Positions 7,993 to 15,390 of a DNA stretch of 20,949 bases are shown piece by piece. A program made the position numbers and the translations under genes. The stretch is from Candidatus Altarchaeales archaeon WOR_SM1_86-2 (lineage in GTDB: Archaea > Altiarchaeota > Altiarchaeia > IMC4 > MCBC01): assembly GCA_001723855.1 (NCBI GenBank), contig MCBC01000094.1, forward strand, positions 1 through 20,949. Direction: 5' to 3'. The notes beneath the pieces are model-generated. The model made no database searches. It was given only the letters and a program-made list of their open reading frames with translations, and was not told the DNA's origin. The first letter of the stretch is position 1; each line of letters opens with the position of its first letter.

Positions 7993-8433
7993 ATGGCAAG
8001 ACCAATGGGAGGTATAACGAAGAACTTGCCTCTTGGGGCGGCGGTAACGGCGAATATAACCAGGGGACTGCCTGCAGGGGCAAGACTTACCTGTGCCGAC
8101 AATACCGGGGCAAAGGAGCTGGAAATTATCTCGGTAAAAGGTTACGGGGGGGTCAGGAGAAGATACCCGAAAGCGGGAGTTGGGGATTTAATTATCGCTA
8201 CGGTGAAAAAAGGGCGCCCTGATATAAGAAAACAGGTTATTCTGGCCGTGGTGGTTAGACAGAGTATGCCGTATACGCGCTTTAATGGCGTAAAAATAAG
8301 GTTTGAGGATAATGCAGCGATTGTTGTAGGAGACGACGGAATGCCAAAGGGCACGGAAATTAAGGGAGCGGTAGCGAAGGAGGCGATTGAGAGATGGAAA
8401 AAGATAGGGGCTCTGGTAAGCGTTGTTATATAG
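7993..8433 (+). CDS. rpl14p: large ribosomal subunit protein uL14
   Basis: At 146 residues this is slightly longer than the usual archaeal protein of about 132; the extra residues are N-terminal. It contains the diagnostic CADNTGAKELEIISVKGYGG, then GVGDLIIATVKKGRPDIRKQV, AVVVRQ, IRFEDNAAIVV, KGTEIKGAVAKEA and a hydrophobic C-terminus. It binds 23S rRNA at the subunit interface. A second ATG at 8005 could be the start. In most archaea this gene is in the S10/spc cluster between S17 and L24; here it stands alone after fumarase beta and before a defence operon. Confidence 0.97.
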   Translation: MARPMGGITKNLPLGAAVTANITRGLPAGARLTCADNTGAKELEIISVKGYGGVRRRYPKAGVGDLIIATVKKGRPDIRKQVILAVVVRQSMPYTRFNGVKIRFEDNAAIVVGDDGMPKGTEIKGAVAKEAIERWKKIGALVSVVI

Positions 8434-8537
8434 TCCGGTGTAGATAAATAATCCCGATACATTGAAGTTTCTATGTGGTGCAGTAAAGCGAAATTGGCGT
8501 CTTGAAGCGATCTATTCAGTGCTAAGAATTTCAACTC

Positions 8538-8565
8538 AAAAGGAGGTTGCGAAATCATGATCTAA
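8538..8565 (+). other. strong Shine-Dalgarno followed by a two-codon ORF
   Basis: A near-perfect Shine-Dalgarno sequence, aaaaggaggt (8538-8547), is followed after 9 bases by ATG ATC TAA (8557-8565). The layout resembles the start of the HNH-ATPase gene 150 bp downstream. It may be the leftover start of a lost gene or a minimal upstream ORF. Nothing else gene-like was seen in the 282-bp gap 8434-8715. Confidence 0.35.
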
Positions 8566-8631
8566 GTCACGATTTTAAGGTAGATATATCCTCAGCAGGT
8601 TGTTTTGTGTCGAAAACATTCAAGAGTTCGG

Positions 8632-8715
8632 TTACTTATATATTTCGATACATATAATCATTTACTTTAAAAATATTAATCGTTGAGAAAAATATAAGAA
8701 AAAGGGAGGTTCATT
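8632..8715 (+). promoter_or_regulatory. promoter and ribosome binding site of the Septu-like operon
   Basis: ttacttatatatttcg at 8632-8647 is a good archaeal TATA candidate about 70 bp upstream of the ATG at 8716, and a second AT-rich box lies near 8666-8676. A strong Shine-Dalgarno, gggaggt at 8704-8710, with 5-base spacing fixes the start at 8716. Most other genes in the window lack so strong a site. Confidence 0.5.
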
Positions 8716-10992
8716 ATGATTCATGTGGATCGAGATAGATTTCCTGTCCCGGAACTCTTTGCCTCATCAAAGGTAGAGCAAGCGAGGAAGGAACTTGAGG
8801 AGTTCTTTGGCATGAAAAGGAAAACCAGGGCACAAAAGCGTTTTGAGTTCCAGAGAAATATCTATCTAGATCCCGAGGTGAAAGATGCGCTTATCAGACT
8901 CTTTAATGGTAAATGTGCGTACTGTGAATCCCACATAGGGATGAAAGGATACATTGATATCGACCATTTTCGCCCGAAAACAGGAGCTATGGATTTGAAA
9001 GGACATTCAGATCCAGATCATTATTACTGGCTGGCCTATGAGTGGGATAACCTGTACCCTGCTTGTCCATCCTGTAACCGATCGAAGAGAGCCTACTTTC
9101 CGGTTATCGGAGGTCGAGCCCTACCTGGCGCCATGGGAGATGAACTAAAGAGGGAAAAAGCTCTTCTAATTGATCCCTGCCTCGATTACCCCGAGATGTA
9201 CCTCGATTTTAAGGAAGATGGCATGGTTTATCCTCGATTGAAAATATATGATACCGACACTCAACTTCTCAAGCAGCAGGATATTTCAAATATCAGACGC
9301 ATAAGAAGAAGAGCCACGACAACCATTGAGATCCTGGGACTCAACCGAAAGCCCATTGTAGAAGCGCGGAAAGAGGCAGCAAAATTTGTAAATACAATCC
9401 TTTACAGGAGGCCTGAGACTAAAGGATTCAACTTATTCGAGAAAACTATCAAAGAGGTTTTGGACATTACTCAGCCGTATCTTGGTTTGAAACGCCAGAT
9501 GGTTGAACAGTGGTTTTTGAAGACCATTAAAGCCAGGAACACTCCTGGTGACCTCAGAGAATTCCTTATGGAACTGGCGTCAAATCTCGATATTAAACTT
9601 CCGTTGGAAAAGCCCAAGATGGAGGCTAAACCGGAGCAGGTATCACGCAGAGGAAAGGTTTTGATCGAAAAATCTGCACCACCAGCAATGCCGTCGCTGA
9701 GGATTGACTATATTAAGAGTATCGAGATCCGGAATTTCAAAATAATTAAGGATATAAACCTTAAGTTTAGTCCCGGCAGAGAGGAAATGGCATCATGGAA
9801 GGTGTTAGTTGGAGAGAACGGCACTGGAAAAAGCAGCGTACTTGAAGCAGTTGCGCTTGCGCTCATGGGTGAGGATCGTCTCGAGGAATTCAAAGATTAT
9901 ATACATCTTGATCCCGAAAGAATTCTAAGACATAGGACTAGAAATGGGTTTGTCAAAATCGGTTTAACAGATAAAAAGGAGCCAGTAACATTAAAGATAA
10001 CCAGGGAAGGATTTGAATATGAAAGCGGGGCTGAAGGAGTGAATACATTTTTGAATGCTTATGGAACCACTCGTCTGCTTCCGCATATCGAACTAATGCA
10101 AACAAAAACAGGTTTCAGAGAGGCGGTCATATGTGAAAATTTGTTTAACCCATTCAAACCTCTCCTGGATGTTGATAAATATCTTTACAGTCTTAAAAGA
10201 GGAAGGGAATTCGACAGCACAGCCCTTATGCTTAAGGATCTCTTGAACCTATCTGTTGAAAGCAAACTTTTCAGGAGAGCTGAAAAAATCCGGGTACAAA
10301 TTGGTGAGGATGACGATCCTCAGCCTCTCGACCAGCTCAGCGATGGTTATCAATCAGTGACAGTACTCTCGACCGATATTATGAAGAATTATCCCGAAAA
10401 ACTATATGATTTACAAAAGGCTATGGGAATTGTGCTTCTTGATGAAATAGGGACTTACCTCCATCCACGGTGGAAGATGACAATCGTGAACAGCCTTCGT
10501 ACCGCGTTCCCCAGAATCCAGTTTCTGGCCACCACTCACGAACCTCTCTGCCTGAGAGGACTGCGAGAGAGGGAAATTACGATTATGGAACGAGATGGGG
10601 ACACAGGGGAGATTTTGGTAAATGATGATGTTCCATCCCCAGAGGGCTTAAGAGTGGACCAACTGCTTACATCCGATCTCTTTGGTTTACACAGCACAAT
10701 TGATCCTTATGTGGAAAGAGAGTTCGAGGAATATTACAATCTTCTTGCAAAACATGAGTTAACTCCTGAAGAGAAGGAAAAACGCGATGACCTCAAAAAG
10801 AAATTGGCTGAGTACGACACTAAACTCGGTGCTACTCCCCGTGAACAACTTCTTTATGAAGCGATCGATGAGTATCTGGCAAAGAAAAAGAGGATGTCTC
10901 AGAAAGAAAGCGAGAAGGAACGGGCAAAAGTAAAGAGAAAAATTGTTGAGCTCTGGAAAAAATTTGATGAAAATTCTGGAAAAACAAAATGA
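8716..10992 (+). CDS. HNH endonuclease-ATPase fusion, Septu-like (PtuB-PtuA type)
   Basis: In this 758-residue protein an HNH nuclease precedes an SMC/RecF/ABC-type ATPase. HNH part: CxxC at 67-70 (CAYCES), IDHFRPK with His84, YYWLAYEWDNLYP with Asn112, and a second CxxC at 117-120 followed by NRSK. A conserved extension follows (LLIDPCLDYPEMYLDF, ILGLNR). ATPase part from about 330: IEIRNFKIIKDINLKF, Walker A GENGTGKSS (366-374), signature-like LSDGYQS (541-547), Walker B IVLLDEIGTYLHP (Asp576-Glu577) and H-loop TTHEP (His608). The C-terminus is a charged helical tail. In Septu defence, PtuA (ATPase) and PtuB (HNH) are separate proteins; here both are in one chain, followed by another PtuB-like gene overlapping by 4 bp. 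The proposed role is sensing invading DNA and cutting nucleic acid; activity is inferred from intact motifs. Confidence 0.85.
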   Translation: MIHVDRDRFPVPELFASSKVEQARKELEEFFGMKRKTRAQKRFEFQRNIYLDPEVKDALIRLFNGKCAYCESHIGMKGYIDIDHFRPKTGAMDLKGHSDPDHYYWLAYEWDNLYPACPSCNRSKRAYFPVIGGRALPGAMGDELKREKALLIDPCLDYPEMYLDFKEDGMVYPRLKIYDTDTQLLKQQDISNIRRIRRRATTTIEILGLNRKPIVEARKEAAKFVNTILYRRPETKGFNLFEKTIKEVLDITQPYLGLKRQMVEQWFLKTIKARNTPGDLREFLMELASNLDIKLPLEKPKMEAKPEQVSRRGKVLIEKSAPPAMPSLRIDYIKSIEIRNFKIIKDINLKFSPGREEMASWKVLVGENGTGKSSVLEAVALALMGEDRLEEFKDYIHLDPERILRHRTRNGFVKIGLTDKKEPVTLKITREGFEYESGAEGVNTFLNAYGTTRLLPHIELMQTKTGFREAVICENLFNPFKPLLDVDKYLYSLKRGREFDSTALMLKDLLNLSVESKLFRRAEKIRVQIGEDDDPQPLDQLSDGYQSVTVLSTDIMKNYPEKLYDLQKAMGIVLLDEIGTYLHPRWKMTIVNSLRTAFPRIQFLATTHEPLCLRGLREREITIMERDGDTGEILVNDDVPSPEGLRVDQLLTSDLFGLHSTIDPYVEREFEEYYNLLAKHELTPEEKEKRDDLKKKLAEYDTKLGATPREQLLYEAIDEYLAKKKRMSQKESEKERAKVKRKIVELWKKFDENSGKTK

Positions 10993-11879
10993 GATTTATA
11001 AGAAGATATCCCAATAAAGCACCAGCTGTTCTTAAAAAGAAGGGTAAACACGGGAAGACTGAGACAGATAGGGCAAAAAAACATTACAAAAAATGGCCTC
11101 AATTGCCGCCGAAGAAGAGAAAACCCTTTAAGTACAAAGTTTATACCAATGATGATGTCAAAGATACGCTTTATGAAATGTTTAATAATAAATGCGCCTA
11201 CTGTGAAACGCGACTTGCAACTCAACCTATGGATGTGGAACACTGGCGTCCAAAAAACGCTGTATTTAACGAGGATACAAAAAAATTGATGAAACCAGGT
11301 TACTATTGGCTCGGAGCTGACTGGAACAACCTTTTTCCAGCCTGTATTGACTGCAATCGGGCACGTAATCACAAACATTATCTGACAGGCGAAAAAACCA
11401 AGCTGGGAAAAGCAAATCGTTTCCCTGTTGGGGATGAAAATAGACGTTGGAGAAAGCATACATATCAAAATCAGGAGAAACCACTTCTTTTGAATCCGTG
11501 CCAAGATAAACCTGAGAAATACTTAGAATTTATTGAAGATGAAGAGAGAAAAGTGTGTATTGTTCGTGCAAAGCTCGATGAGTCTGGAAATCCAAAAGAA
11601 AAAGCAAAAATGTCCATCGAAGTTTATGGGCTGAATCGCCTAGGACTTATTCAGAATCGCCAAGAGAAACTTCTATCAATTAAGATGGGGTTGAACTGGA
11701 TATCTGAGAAAACTAAGAAGCTTTTGGCTGAAAATAATCCTATTGAGAAACAGAGAATTGAAAATGATATAACCCGGATTATGGGGGACTTGGAACTGCA
11801 AACAAAACCGGAAAATGAATTAGCACAATATACACTCATGGTGGAGCAGGTAATTGAAAGGTTTAAATCCAGTATTTAA
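10989..11879 (+). CDS. PtuB-like HNH endonuclease
   Basis: The start overlaps the previous stop as ATGA, so the two genes are probably translationally coupled. The 296-residue protein repeats the HNH layout of the fusion protein's N-terminus: CAYCET at 69-74, VEHWRPK (His85), YYWLGADWNNLFPAC, and CIDCNRAR (CxxC at 119-122). It also shares the extension LLLNPCQDKPEKYLEF and VYGLNRLGLI, so the two are paralogous. A basic N-terminus rich in Lys/Arg (about 1-50) could contact nucleic acid. As a free HNH subunit it is the natural PtuB partner of the ATPase, but the ATPase already carries an HNH domain of its own. All zinc and catalytic positions appear intact. Confidence 0.85.
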   Translation: MRFIRRYPNKAPAVLKKKGKHGKTETDRAKKHYKKWPQLPPKKRKPFKYKVYTNDDVKDTLYEMFNNKCAYCETRLATQPMDVEHWRPKNAVFNEDTKKLMKPGYYWLGADWNNLFPACIDCNRARNHKHYLTGEKTKLGKANRFPVGDENRRWRKHTYQNQEKPLLLNPCQDKPEKYLEFIEDEERKVCIVRAKLDESGNPKEKAKMSIEVYGLNRLGLIQNRQEKLLSIKMGLNWISEKTKKLLAENNPIEKQRIENDITRIMGDLELQTKPENELAQYTLMVEQVIERFKSSI

Positions 11880-11961
11880 TGCTGAAGTTTGCCTGGTTTA
11901 TTATGCATGTTGAAAATAAAAAGACAAGTTGGATGTTATTAAGTAGGGCGTTCATAATATT

Positions 11962-11973
11962 TTGACAAGTCAA
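11962..11973. promoter_or_regulatory. short inverted repeat
   Basis: ttgacaagtcaa is a 12-bp palindrome (5-bp arms, 2-bp centre) between the HNH gene and the TATA-like repeats of the next gene. It could be an operator or chance; no loop or T-run marks it as a terminator. Confidence 0.25.
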
Positions 11974-12002
11974 GAAAAATTGTAATTTGGAAAACTTACA
12001 TA

Positions 12003-12050
12003 TATATAAAAACCTTATATTTATATATAAAAACCTTATATTTATATAAA
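12003..12050. repeat. 21-bp tandem repeat containing TATA boxes
   Basis: Two exact 21-bp copies (12003-12023 and 12024-12044) are followed by the first few bases of a third. Each copy contains tatataaaaacc and ttatattta, so the repeat doubles a TATA-box-like element about 70-110 bp upstream of the gene at 12114. It may strengthen or shift transcription initiation. Confidence 0.75.
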
Positions 12051-12113
12051 TTGTGGGGGGAAATCATATAATAAAAAATTCCTGCTCCACAAGGAAAAAA
12101 CGGAGGTGTGACC

Positions 12114-13007
12114 ATGTCAGTAAGAGGAACCTATCGGTTCGATATTCAGGACGACGGGAATATAGTTGATAACACCGAGAACATCGAGCGCGCAAGAAGG
12201 CTATTTCGGGACGGTACGATCATTGGGGGACAATGGGGACCCGGACGCCAAGGCGATTTTGTGTATGGAGGATGGCACTGCCTCTGTCATCTGCTAGCCG
12301 GGTCCGGTGCTTACCAATCGAACAGCGGATATCTTTGGGCTGCAATAACGCATGCGGGAGATGAGGACAGGTATCTCGCCACCGTGACCACGCGAGAAGC
12401 GGATGGAACAGCACGAACGGTTAATCTCGACTCATCCGAAGGCCGCAATCTTGTGGAACAGGCTGCCCTTCTCGGGTACGTTGAGGGATCTTCCATGGGG
12501 CATATTTCCGCTCGTAACGTACAGGACCCGCCAAATGCCTTTAACTCGTGGCCTCGCCAAGTTTTCGACCAAACAGCAGGGAGTAACGCCTCCGGAGGCA
12601 CAGTTTGGGAGCATTGGTCTACCACCCGGGATCTGCGCAGGTCGGATCCGATAGGGGATTCGGTATTGCGGGCTTACATTACCTTAGTATCTGCTCTGGG
12701 TGGGAAATTTGTCGCTGCCGTTGCACGCGGCCGCCGGACATATAACCATCCCGTTCAGTTGTGTGCCTTGGTCAAGGCAGGTTTTATCGCGAGGGAAGAG
12801 GCGCTGTGGGATACGACACCATATAGAATCCCATCGGATGCAGAGCGTTTATTGCAGGAGGCCAGGCCAGATGATTGTCTCAGAGCAGTTGAATCGCTCT
12901 CATGGACTCCTTCCGGCGGACAGCGTTATTTCATGTTCAGCCGTAAAATCAACTCATGGAGCGATAGAAGAAGTGTAGAATACGATCTCAACTTGCAGGG
13001 CATATAA
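12114..13007 (+). CDS. protein of unknown function, 297 residues
   Basis: ATG at 12114 is preferred over the upstream GTG at 12108, because the Shine-Dalgarno ggaggt (12102-12107) then has a 6-base spacer. I do not recognise the family. The protein has no signal peptide or membrane segment. Its N-terminal part is rich in Gly/Asp/Arg, with a conspicuous YGGWHCLCHLLAGSGAY (about 51-67) where Cys and His are close together. Further on are THAGDEDRYLATV and, near the C-terminus, RYFMFSRKIN. The gene is clearly more GC-rich than its surroundings and is followed after 4 bp by a deoxyribosyltransferase-like gene of similar composition, so the pair probably arrived together. A role in nucleotide metabolism or defence is a guess from context. 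Confidence 0.75.
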   Translation: MSVRGTYRFDIQDDGNIVDNTENIERARRLFRDGTIIGGQWGPGRQGDFVYGGWHCLCHLLAGSGAYQSNSGYLWAAITHAGDEDRYLATVTTREADGTARTVNLDSSEGRNLVEQAALLGYVEGSSMGHISARNVQDPPNAFNSWPRQVFDQTAGSNASGGTVWEHWSTTRDLRRSDPIGDSVLRAYITLVSALGGKFVAAVARGRRTYNHPVQLCALVKAGFIAREEALWDTTPYRIPSDAERLLQEARPDDCLRAVESLSWTPSGGQRYFMFSRKINSWSDRRSVEYDLNLQGI

Positions 13008-13011
13008 AAAT

Positions 13012-13893
13012 ATGATAGCTATGACCGAGAAAAAGATTAAACAAAAACCGGGTTTGCTTCGTGGTGCACGCGTCTATTTGTCCGGTCCGATGGATTTTGT
13101 GGCCTCTCGTGCCGCTGAAAAAAAGTACGGGTGGAGGACCCGGGTGGGTGAATTTCTTCGCCGTTTCGGGGTTACAGTCTTCGATCCCTGGAACAAGCCG
13201 GATGTGGTGGGGTTGCACGAGTATGGACGTGAGGATGTAGACACGACTAAAATGAGAGACCGCTGGACGTTTGAAGATTCATCTAAAGGTGCTGAGGAGA
13301 GGGCAAAATGCTCCGGGAAGTTTTGGGAGACCCTTCATATTGACTTAAGGATGGTTGACACAAGTGATTTCACGATTGCCTACTGCCCGACGAACATTTA
13401 CAGCGTGGGAACCGTCCATGAGATTGTGCTGTGCAGACAGCAGAGAAAACCTGTGCTTTTCGTCAGTCCCGGGATCGACTTTCCAACTCTTGCTGAGTTG
13501 AAAGAACACTTGAAGGGAGATGCCATGGGAACCGAACTTCTAGAACAACTGATAACCGATATTCCCATCAAAGAAAACCCGAGGGGGATCCCAAGTCTCT
13601 GGTATATGCCCCTCGTGGGAGGAGAGAGCTTCTTCGATGGGTTCGGATTTGCCGAGTATCGAAAACAATTCGGTTGGAAGAGGATTCCTTTAGACGATAG
13701 AGAAGATGCAAGTGACATAAAACGCCCCCTGTTACCTTTCCTGGAGAAGTTGAACAAACAGTTGCCGAAGAAATGGGACAACCGTCGGAAAAAGTATGTG
13801 CGCAACGACGATTATCTCCTGTGGGATATTGGACGTAAAAAAGGTGGCGGAAGAGAAGTATCTCATCCCGTGCTAATCAAAAAAAAGCGATAA
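13012..13893 (+). CDS. nucleoside 2-deoxyribosyltransferase-like protein
   Basis: The N-terminal half has the family layout. A first strand and loop, VYLSGPMD (about 21-28), is followed by GEFLRRFGVTVFDPW. Then comes IDLRMVDTSDFTIAYCPTN (about 110-128), and GTVHEIVLCRQQRKPVLFV, where Glu137 is at the expected catalytic position. The C-terminal ~120 residues (FFDGFGFAEYRKQF onward, with a very basic end) are an extension I do not recognise. Members exchange bases on deoxynucleosides or hydrolyse N-glycosidic bonds; related folds also act on nucleotides in conflict systems. An alternative start is the ATG at 13021. It sits 4 bp after the unknown 297-residue gene, shares its higher GC, and converges on the next gene with 36 bp between stops. 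Confidence 0.7.
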   Translation: MIAMTEKKIKQKPGLLRGARVYLSGPMDFVASRAAEKKYGWRTRVGEFLRRFGVTVFDPWNKPDVVGLHEYGREDVDTTKMRDRWTFEDSSKGAEERAKCSGKFWETLHIDLRMVDTSDFTIAYCPTNIYSVGTVHEIVLCRQQRKPVLFVSPGIDFPTLAELKEHLKGDAMGTELLEQLITDIPIKENPRGIPSLWYMPLVGGESFFDGFGFAEYRKQFGWKRIPLDDREDASDIKRPLLPFLEKLNKQLPKKWDNRRKKYVRNDDYLLWDIGRKKGGGREVSHPVLIKKKR

Positions 13894-13929
13894 ATGCCGG
13901 TATATAATTACATGACGATGCATCATTGA

Positions 13930-15069
13930 TCATATTCGTATTTTGAATTTGGTTCTAAGAAATCTACCAATAAAAAATAATAATATAATCGCGAGAACCA
14001 ATGCAGCGAAAATTATTATTGACATGAGAACAAGATTAACGTGATATTCTGGATTCCATGATTGTATCATGCGCAATGTTAAAGTCGTAATATGACTTGT
14101 TGCTGCTACCAGAGTCAGCAGGATTATTCCCGTTTTAATAATTTTTATGTGCTCTTTCTGTTTTAACTCAATTTTTGCTCTTATAACATTTACGTTATGG
14201 TTCAATAGTCCCTCAATTTCTGAAATTCTTCCGGAAAGCAGGGTATAGCATTGATAAACATTCTCAACTTTCCTGCACATCACCTTTGAAATCAGGGGAT
14301 AACTTTCATGATGGGACTCATTCCATAAAACAAAGATATTTTTCATGTTATGGATGTTTGCCGTCACGGATGCAGAATCTTTACGAAGAGCGGAGGACAG
14401 TTCAAATATCCTTGAATACAATGACTCCCTGTGTTTAAGCATTTCCTCTAATTTCTCCCTGTTTGCATCAGTGATTTCTTCACCAATCAATTTCTGTATT
14501 TCATCCTCTTTTTTAGCTATTTTGCCATAATTTTCCTCATAGGCATCATAAAATCCGATTACCTTTGTATAGTATGTCTCAATGAAAGAGATCTCATCAA
14601 CAATCATTCCCTGGGTTTCCTTAATCTCTTCAATTTCCTTAATCTTTGGAATCAATGAATATAATGTGCACTCTTTCTTCTCCTTTCTTGCGAGCAAAAA
14701 GGATCTGTTTTTGATTAAAGAATACGTATCCGCTTCCTTAATAATCTCCTCTTTATCATCAAAAGCGAAGCAGGAATAAACCAGGGAATCGAATTTTTCA
14801 AATCTTTCCCATATTTTTTCAAGTAAATTCTCAATTTCTTCAAAATCCCTGGTTTTGAAGTTATCCTCGATGCTTGTAATCCAGACCTGGTAAATAGAGT
14901 AGTCCTCACCTGCGAGAAATTTTATGTACGCTTCACATTCATCTGCCAGAGAAAATTTTATAATTTTTTCTGAAACATACTCTGCATTAAACTCCGTCTT
15001 TAATTTTTCTAATTCTAAGTTTCCATTAAAGGATACTTTTATCGCGATTATGGTTGGCGCGGTTATCAT
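13930..15069 (-). CDS. two-TM membrane protein, possible CorA-like effector of the CHAT locus
   Basis: I chose ATG 15069 because it overlaps the previous stop as ATGA and has ggaag 5 bases upstream; ATG 15078 would add three residues. Residue numbers here use the 15078 start (382 residues). About 300 mostly helical, acidic residues (coiled-coil-like stretches at 75-95, 145-155 and 185-235) precede a segment from about 312 to 333 (IIKTGIILLTLVAATSHITT), a loop RMIQSWNPEYH, and a second segment at about 347-371, ending with basic residues. One long helical domain followed by two terminal membrane helices and a short loop is CorA-like in layout, but the CorA GMN signature is absent. It is the last gene of the CHAT run. 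An effector role in membrane permeability is inferred. Confidence 0.75.
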   Translation of the reverse strand: MITAPTIIAIKVSFNGNLELEKLKTEFNAEYVSEKIIKFSLADECEAYIKFLAGEDYSIYQVWITSIEDNFKTRDFEEIENLLEKIWERFEKFDSLVYSCFAFDDKEEIIKEADTYSLIKNRSFLLARKEKKECTLYSLIPKIKEIEEIKETQGMIVDEISFIETYYTKVIGFYDAYEENYGKIAKKEDEIQKLIGEEITDANREKLEEMLKHRESLYSRIFELSSALRKDSASVTANIHNMKNIFVLWNESHHESYPLISKVMCRKVENVYQCYTLLSGRISEIEGLLNHNVNVIRAKIELKQKEHIKIIKTGIILLTLVAATSHITTLTLRMIQSWNPEYHVNLVLMSIIIFAALVLAIILLFFIGRFLRTKFKIRI

Positions 15070-15350
15070 TTCTTCCATTCATTTAGTACTCCCTCAACCC
15101 GGCTCTTTATACTATTCCTCACCTCCATCCTGTTTAATTCCATCTCTTCGTCCTGTTCCTGGTGCGGAACTGCGCCGCGAAATGTAAACTGACTATTGCA
15201 AATCTCCATAAAAACATCCAGCGCATTTTCCAACTCTTCATCGCTTTTATTTAATGCATCATTCACGACCAACAATTTTTCATGTATTTTTTCATCATAT
15301 GCCCCTCTCAAAGAATACATGCATCTCTCAAATTTATCTTTTTCAACCAT
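15066..15350 (-). CDS. small helical protein of the CHAT locus, 94 residues
   Basis: The frame opens with ATG at 15350, 40 bp after the CHAT stop, and ends inside the start of the membrane-protein gene. It is acidic and predicted helical (LLVVNDALNKSDEELENALDVFMEI), with a C-terminal helix rich in Glu/Arg (EVRNSIKSRVEGVLNEWKK). There is no membrane segment, signal peptide or recognised domain. Its place between protease and membrane protein, and the stop/start overlap with the latter, suggest a partner, inhibitor or substrate of one of them. Confidence 0.65.
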   Translation of the reverse strand: MVEKDKFERCMYSLRGAYDEKIHEKLLVVNDALNKSDEELENALDVFMEICNSQFTFRGAVPHQEQDEEMELNRMEVRNSIKSRVEGVLNEWKK

Positions 15351-15390
15351 TTTATAGATAAAATAAGAAAAAGAAAAAAAATAAAGATAG
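15351..15390 (-). terminator. T-rich gap after the CHAT gene
   Basis: Read on the minus strand, the 40 bp after the CHAT stop contain several runs of T, the longest of 8. That fits an archaeal T-rich terminator and equally an AT-rich promoter for the 94-residue gene. It is the only break of this kind between the tightly packed genes on either side. Confidence 0.3.

Noticed and set aside
8434..8715. Retron non-coding RNA upstream of the HNH-ATPase operon
   Set aside because: PtuA/PtuB-type proteins occur in some retrons, but there is no reverse transcriptase in the window and I found no msr/msd-like inverted repeats here.
12003..12050. CRISPR array
   Set aside because: The repeat units are directly adjacent with no spacers and no cas genes are present.
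12311..12978. Several overlapping frames on both strands inside the GC-rich gene
   Set aside because: They are shadows caused by high GC; the plus-strand frame from 12114 has the Shine-Dalgarno sequence and the tight spacing to the next gene.
13930..15069. Type III CRISPR CorA effector
   Set aside because: No Cas or nucleotide-cyclase gene is in the window; only the topology is similar.
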